64,000 nt of DNA, taken from assembly GCF_037911585.1 (NCBI RefSeq), contig NZ_JBAJNS010000001.1, forward strand, positions 3,962,001 to 4,026,000, in the 5' to 3' direction. The first letter of the stretch is position 1, and every line of letters starts with the position of its first letter. This document shows positions 61,259-64,000 of this stretch, one piece after another. Origin of the DNA: Streptomyces sp. GSL17-111. Lineage in GTDB: Bacteria > Actinomycetota > Actinomycetes > Streptomycetales > Streptomycetaceae. The notes beneath the pieces are model-generated. The model had not been told where the DNA came from. It was given only the letters and a program-made list of their open reading frames with translations, and did not search any database. The position numbers and the translations under genes were made by a program.

Positions 61259-62101
61259 ATGTCACACATGCGCAAGAGCACCGCGCTCGCCGCGACCCTC
61301 GGCACCTGCGTCCTCGGCCTGGGTGTGGCCGCGCCCGCCGGTGCGGCTGAGAGCGACGACGCGATGGTGTCGGTCTTCCACGGTGTCCCCGGCCTGACGG
61401 TCGACGTCTACGCCGGTGACGAGGAGCTGATCCCCGACTTCGAGCCGGGCACGCTCACCGATCCCATGCCGCTGCCCGCCGGCAGCTACGACATCAAGGT
61501 CTTCCCCGACGGCGCCGACCCGGCGTCCGACGACCCGGCCATCGAGAAGACGGTCGAGGTCGCCGCCGGGGACAACGCCACCGTCGCCGCGCACCTCACC
61601 GAGGACGGCGAACCCGAGCTCACCGCCTTCGCCAACGACACCTCCGACGTTCCGGCCGGCCAGTCCCGACTGACCGTGCGGCACGTGGCGGCCGCCCCGG
61701 CCGTCGACGTCCGGGCCGGGGGGCAGCCGGTCTTCGAGGGCCTGACGAACCCGAACGAGGACACCGCCGAGGTGGACGCCGGCACCGTCTCCGCCGACGT
61801 GACCCTCGCGGGCACCGACGACGTCGTGATCGGCCCGGCCGACCTGACCCTCGAGGAGGGCACCAGCAACGTCGTCTACGCCTGGGGCAGCGCCGAGGAG
61901 GAGAACCTCGCCCTCAAGGTCCAGACGCTGAGCGGCATGCACTCGGCTCCGAGCGGTGTCGAGGCCGGCGCCGGCGACACCCAGGCCGGCGGGAACTCCG
62001 CCGCGGCCTGGCTGGCGGGCTCGGCGGGTGCGGCGGCCCTGGTCGCCGGAGCGCTCGCCCTCGGCAACCGTCGCCGTGCCGCCACGGTCACCCGCGACTG
62101 A
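61259..62101 (+). CDS. DUF4397 surface protein with C-terminal anchor
   Basis: A 280-residue secreted protein: signal peptide (STALAATLGTCVLGLGVAAP), two tandem DUF4397-like beta domains (about 35-125 with VSVFHGVPGLTVDVYAG, and about 135-225 with LTVRHVAAAPAVDVRAGG), a Gly/Ala-rich linker, and a C-terminal hydrophobic helix followed by NRRRAA. The tail lacks a clear LPXTG motif. It is followed 15 nt later by a class F sortase. Confidence 0.85.
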   Translation: MSHMRKSTALAATLGTCVLGLGVAAPAGAAESDDAMVSVFHGVPGLTVDVYAGDEELIPDFEPGTLTDPMPLPAGSYDIKVFPDGADPASDDPAIEKTVEVAAGDNATVAAHLTEDGEPELTAFANDTSDVPAGQSRLTVRHVAAAPAVDVRAGGQPVFEGLTNPNEDTAEVDAGTVSADVTLAGTDDVVIGPADLTLEEGTSNVVYAWGSAEEENLALKVQTLSGMHSAPSGVEAGAGDTQAGGNSAAAWLAGSAGAAALVAGALALGNRRRAATVTRD

Positions 62102-62116
62102 CGACGGCTGCGGGCA

Positions 62117-62797
62117 GTGATGCGCAACCGGCCGCTGCCGGCCCGCGCCGTCCTGGCTGCCGCGGTGCTCTGCGCCGCGGCAGCCCTGCTCGTCGTGCTC
62201 CTGGCACCCGGTTCCGCCCCGGACGACTTCGGGGCGCGGCCCACCGCGCCCCCGGCCGCCGCCGGGCCTGAGGACCGGCCCCGGGCCGCCGAGGAAGCGG
62301 AGGCGGCCGGTCCGGACGGCCGCTCCGGCACTTCCGCGCCGGAGCGGTCGCCGGCGGCCCCGACAGCGGTCGCCGTCCCCCGGGTCGGGCTGGACGCCAC
62401 GGTGGAACCGGTCGGCGTCCAGGCGGACGGGACCGTCGAGATCCCCGACGCCCCGCAGGCCGCCGGGTGGTACCGCTTCGGTACCGCGCCCGGCGCGTCG
62501 GACGGGTCGGCGGTGCTGGTGGGGCACGTGGACTTCGAGACCGGTGAACTGGGTGAGTTCGCCGCCCTGTACGACGTGCGGCGCGGCGACACCGTCCGCG
62601 TCGACCGCGGCGGCGCGCCCGCCGCCCGTTACGAGGTGACGGCCCGCGCGGTCGTGGACCAGGACGAGCTCCCCCGGGAGCTCTTCCGACGCGACGGCCC
62701 GCACGTCCTCACGCTCATCACCTGCGCACCGCCCTACGACGAGGAGGACGGCTACCGCAACAACCTCGTCGTCACGGCCGAGCCCGTCGGGGGCTGA
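62117..62797 (+). CDS. Class F sortase
   Basis: A 226-residue membrane-anchored transpeptidase with an N-terminal TM (AVLAAAVLCAAAALLVVLLA), a Pro/Ala/Glu-rich linker and the catalytic domain. The catalytic His is in VGHVDF, the Cys in LITCAPPYD and the Arg in GYRNNLVV. The partner is probably the DUF4397 protein encoded just upstream. GTG 62117 or ATG 62120 is the start. Confidence 0.9.
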   Translation: MMRNRPLPARAVLAAAVLCAAAALLVVLLAPGSAPDDFGARPTAPPAAAGPEDRPRAAEEAEAAGPDGRSGTSAPERSPAAPTAVAVPRVGLDATVEPVGVQADGTVEIPDAPQAAGWYRFGTAPGASDGSAVLVGHVDFETGELGEFAALYDVRRGDTVRVDRGGAPAARYEVTARAVVDQDELPRELFRRDGPHVLTLITCAPPYDEEDGYRNNLVVTAEPVGG

Positions 62798-62920
62798 GGC
62801 CGCCGAGCGCCGCATGCGGTGCCGGTATCGCGGCGGGACGTCCGCCCGGCCGTCCCGCCGCGAGACCGTTCGGCATCCGGCGAGTCCGGCATCCGGAACC
62901 GCCGCACGAGAGGGGTCCGC

Positions 62921-63178
62921 ATGCACCACATCGATTCGGCGGACCTCGCCGTCCGCGCGCTGGACGGGGACACCGCTCGCCTCCCGGCCTGGCACGCCGA
63001 GCACCTGCGTGACTGCCCTGCGTGCGCCCGGGAGTTGGCGTCCTACCGCAGGGTGGTGCGGGCGGGCCGCACGGCGGAGGCCGCCGATGTGCCGACGCCC
63101 CCTCCGCCCTCGGTCTGGGACGCCGTCCTGGCCGGGATCGAGGACGACGCGGTCGGCCCGGACGGCACGACCCCCTAG
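62921..63178 (+). CDS. Short zinc-binding anti-sigma (ZAS) domain protein
   Basis: An 85-residue protein with the ZAS motif H-x3-C-x2-C in HLRDCPAC and a helical pattern before it (ALDGDTARLPAWHAEH). Most ZAS proteins continue into a TM helix; this one ends after a Pro-rich stretch and so would be soluble. A partner sigma factor is not adjacent; the nearest is the ECF gene 2.4 kb upstream. Confidence 0.7.
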   Translation: MHHIDSADLAVRALDGDTARLPAWHAEHLRDCPACARELASYRRVVRAGRTAEAADVPTPPPPSVWDAVLAGIEDDAVGPDGTTP

Positions 63179-63219
63179 CGGTACCGGGCACGACCGTCCG
63201 GGCGGGTTCCCGCGGAGGG

Positions 63220-64000
63220 TCAGTCGACGGAGCCCATCAGGGTGCGCAGGCGCCGCGCCCCCGCCATGAACGCCAGCCCCGCCGCGACGGCGACGACCGC
63301 CCACATCGTGTAGTACAGCGTGTCGCCGAGCGGCTCGTTGAGCCGCGTGACCCAGCCGTTGAGCGCGTTGCCGGTGGCCGTCGCCAGGAACCACAGACCC
63401 ATGATCTGGCTGACGAACTCCTTGGGCGCCAGCTTCGTCGACAGCGACAGGCCGACCGGCGACAGGCACATCTCGCCGAGCGTCTGCACCAGGTAGACGC
63501 CCAGCAGCCAGAAGACGGTCACCCGGCCGGTCTCCGAGCCGGCCGCCGCCGCGCCCGCGAGGCCCATCAGGCCGAAGGAACCGCCGATGAGCAGCATGGC
63601 CAGGCCGAACTTCACCGGCGCGCTCGGTTCGCGTTCGCGCTGCGCCAGCCGCACCCACAGGGCGGCGAAGACGGGCGCGAGGATGATCACGTACACCGGG
63701 TTCACCGACTGGAACCAGGAGGCGGGGAACTCCCAGCCGCCCGCGATCGTCCGGTCCGTCTTCTGGTCGGCGAAGATCGTCAGCAGGGAGCCGGACTGGT
63801 CGTAGATCATCCAGAAGAGCACGGCCGTGACGAAGAACCACACGAACGCGACGATCTTCGGCCGGTCCGCCGCGCTCAGCTTCGGGCTGCGGAACATCGT
63901 CCAGAAGTAGCCGACCGGCAGGACGATGCCGAGCACGGCCAGCACGTTGACGACGTGCTCGATCGTGAACGTCCCCAGCGCCACGTCCATGACGAGCGCG
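63220..64000 (-). CDS. POT/PTR-family peptide transporter (C-terminal part)
   Basis: The last 260 or so residues of a proton-dependent oligopeptide transporter, cut by the right edge. Seen are several TM helices and QTLGEMCLSPVGLSLSTKLA, a hallmark of POT family TM10, plus NPVYVIILAPVFAALW. The missing part holds the ExxER motif. It would import di- and tripeptides. Confidence 0.88.
   Translation of the reverse strand, partial: ALVMDVALGTFTIEHVVNVLAVLGIVLPVGYFWTMFRSPKLSAADRPKIVAFVWFFVTAVLFWMIYDQSGSLLTIFADQKTDRTIAGGWEFPASWFQSVNPVYVIILAPVFAALWVRLAQREREPSAPVKFGLAMLLIGGSFGLMGLAGAAAAGSETGRVTVFWLLGVYLVQTLGEMCLSPVGLSLSTKLAPKEFVSQIMGLWFLATATGNALNGWVTRLNEPLGDTLYYTMWAVVAVAAGLAFMAGARRLRTLMGSVD

Noticed and set aside
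1..64000. CRISPR array, rRNA genes, prophage
   Set aside because: No regularly spaced repeats, no rRNA sequence and no phage structural genes were noticed in any part.

Overview
The window is a stretch of Streptomyces chromosome. The evidence is very high GC with strong GC3, a tRNA-Leu(UAA) that matches bldA, SARP/AfsR regulators, an XRE/DUF397 pair, a class F sortase, and many GTG/TTG starts with 4-nt stop/start overlaps. It falls into two halves. Bases 1 to about 33,200 are accessory DNA that is partly decayed. Bases about 33,500 to 64,000 look like conserved core chromosome, and I saw no broken genes there.

Left half. Bases 1-7,850 and 16,090-32,530 hold pieces of an aromatic (type II) polyketide cluster. 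They include an ACP, two didomain aromatase/cyclases, a quinone-oxidoreductase-type enoyl reductase, a group D flavin monooxygenase, an FMN reductase, a multicopper oxidase, acyl-CoA carboxylase beta and epsilon subunits, an Sfp-type phosphopantetheinyl transferase, an acyl-CoA dehydrogenase-like protein, a SARP, and a large AfsR-type SARP with a TTA codon. A pseudouridine-phosphate-glycosidase homologue overlaps a HAD phosphatase gene, the pairing known from alnumycin C-ribosylation (AlnA/AlnB). No ketosynthase or chain-length factor is present. Several genes are remnants: a ketoreductase with its catalytic centre deleted, a DegT aminotransferase N-terminus joined to the region upstream of the ACP, an SDR with an 8-bp tandem duplication, a doubly frameshifted rfbA, a metallo-hydrolase with only its two ends left, glycosyltransferase and MFS C-termini abutting each other, and a collapsed IS3 element. 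I infer that an ancestral C-ribosylated and probably glycosylated aromatic polyketide cluster is being lost.

Bases 7,850-16,000 interrupt the polyketide genes. This block carries two tandem cassettes, each a tiny charged Gly/Pro/Lys-rich peptide gene directly followed by a protein-isoaspartate-methyltransferase-like gene. That is the two-gene layout of imiditide (aspartimide) RiPPs and is the best candidate here for a little-described system. The block also has a NUDIX hydrolase, a WhiJ/AbaA-type locus (frameshifted ATPase, XRE regulator, DUF397) with an 18-bp perfect palindrome, an EcsC-family protein and a SAM methyltransferase.

Right half. In order it contains an FtsX/MacB-type ABC exporter, bldA, an SGNH hydrolase, cystathionine beta-synthase, a LysE exporter, an RpiR regulator with an 11-bp-arm operator, small conserved proteins, a Bax-inhibitor-1 protein, a thiolase, and a group IV PLP decarboxylase. 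A histidine-utilisation operon follows (hutU, M20 amidohydrolase, hutF, hutI), then a SigB/SigF-type sigma factor facing its STAS antagonist and ATP-binding anti-sigma factor, with a matching promoter. After that come a MerR/B12-binding regulator divergent from an ECF sigma/DUF4383 operon, a DUF4397 surface protein with class F sortase, a lone zinc-binding anti-sigma domain, and the end of a POT peptide transporter that runs off the window.
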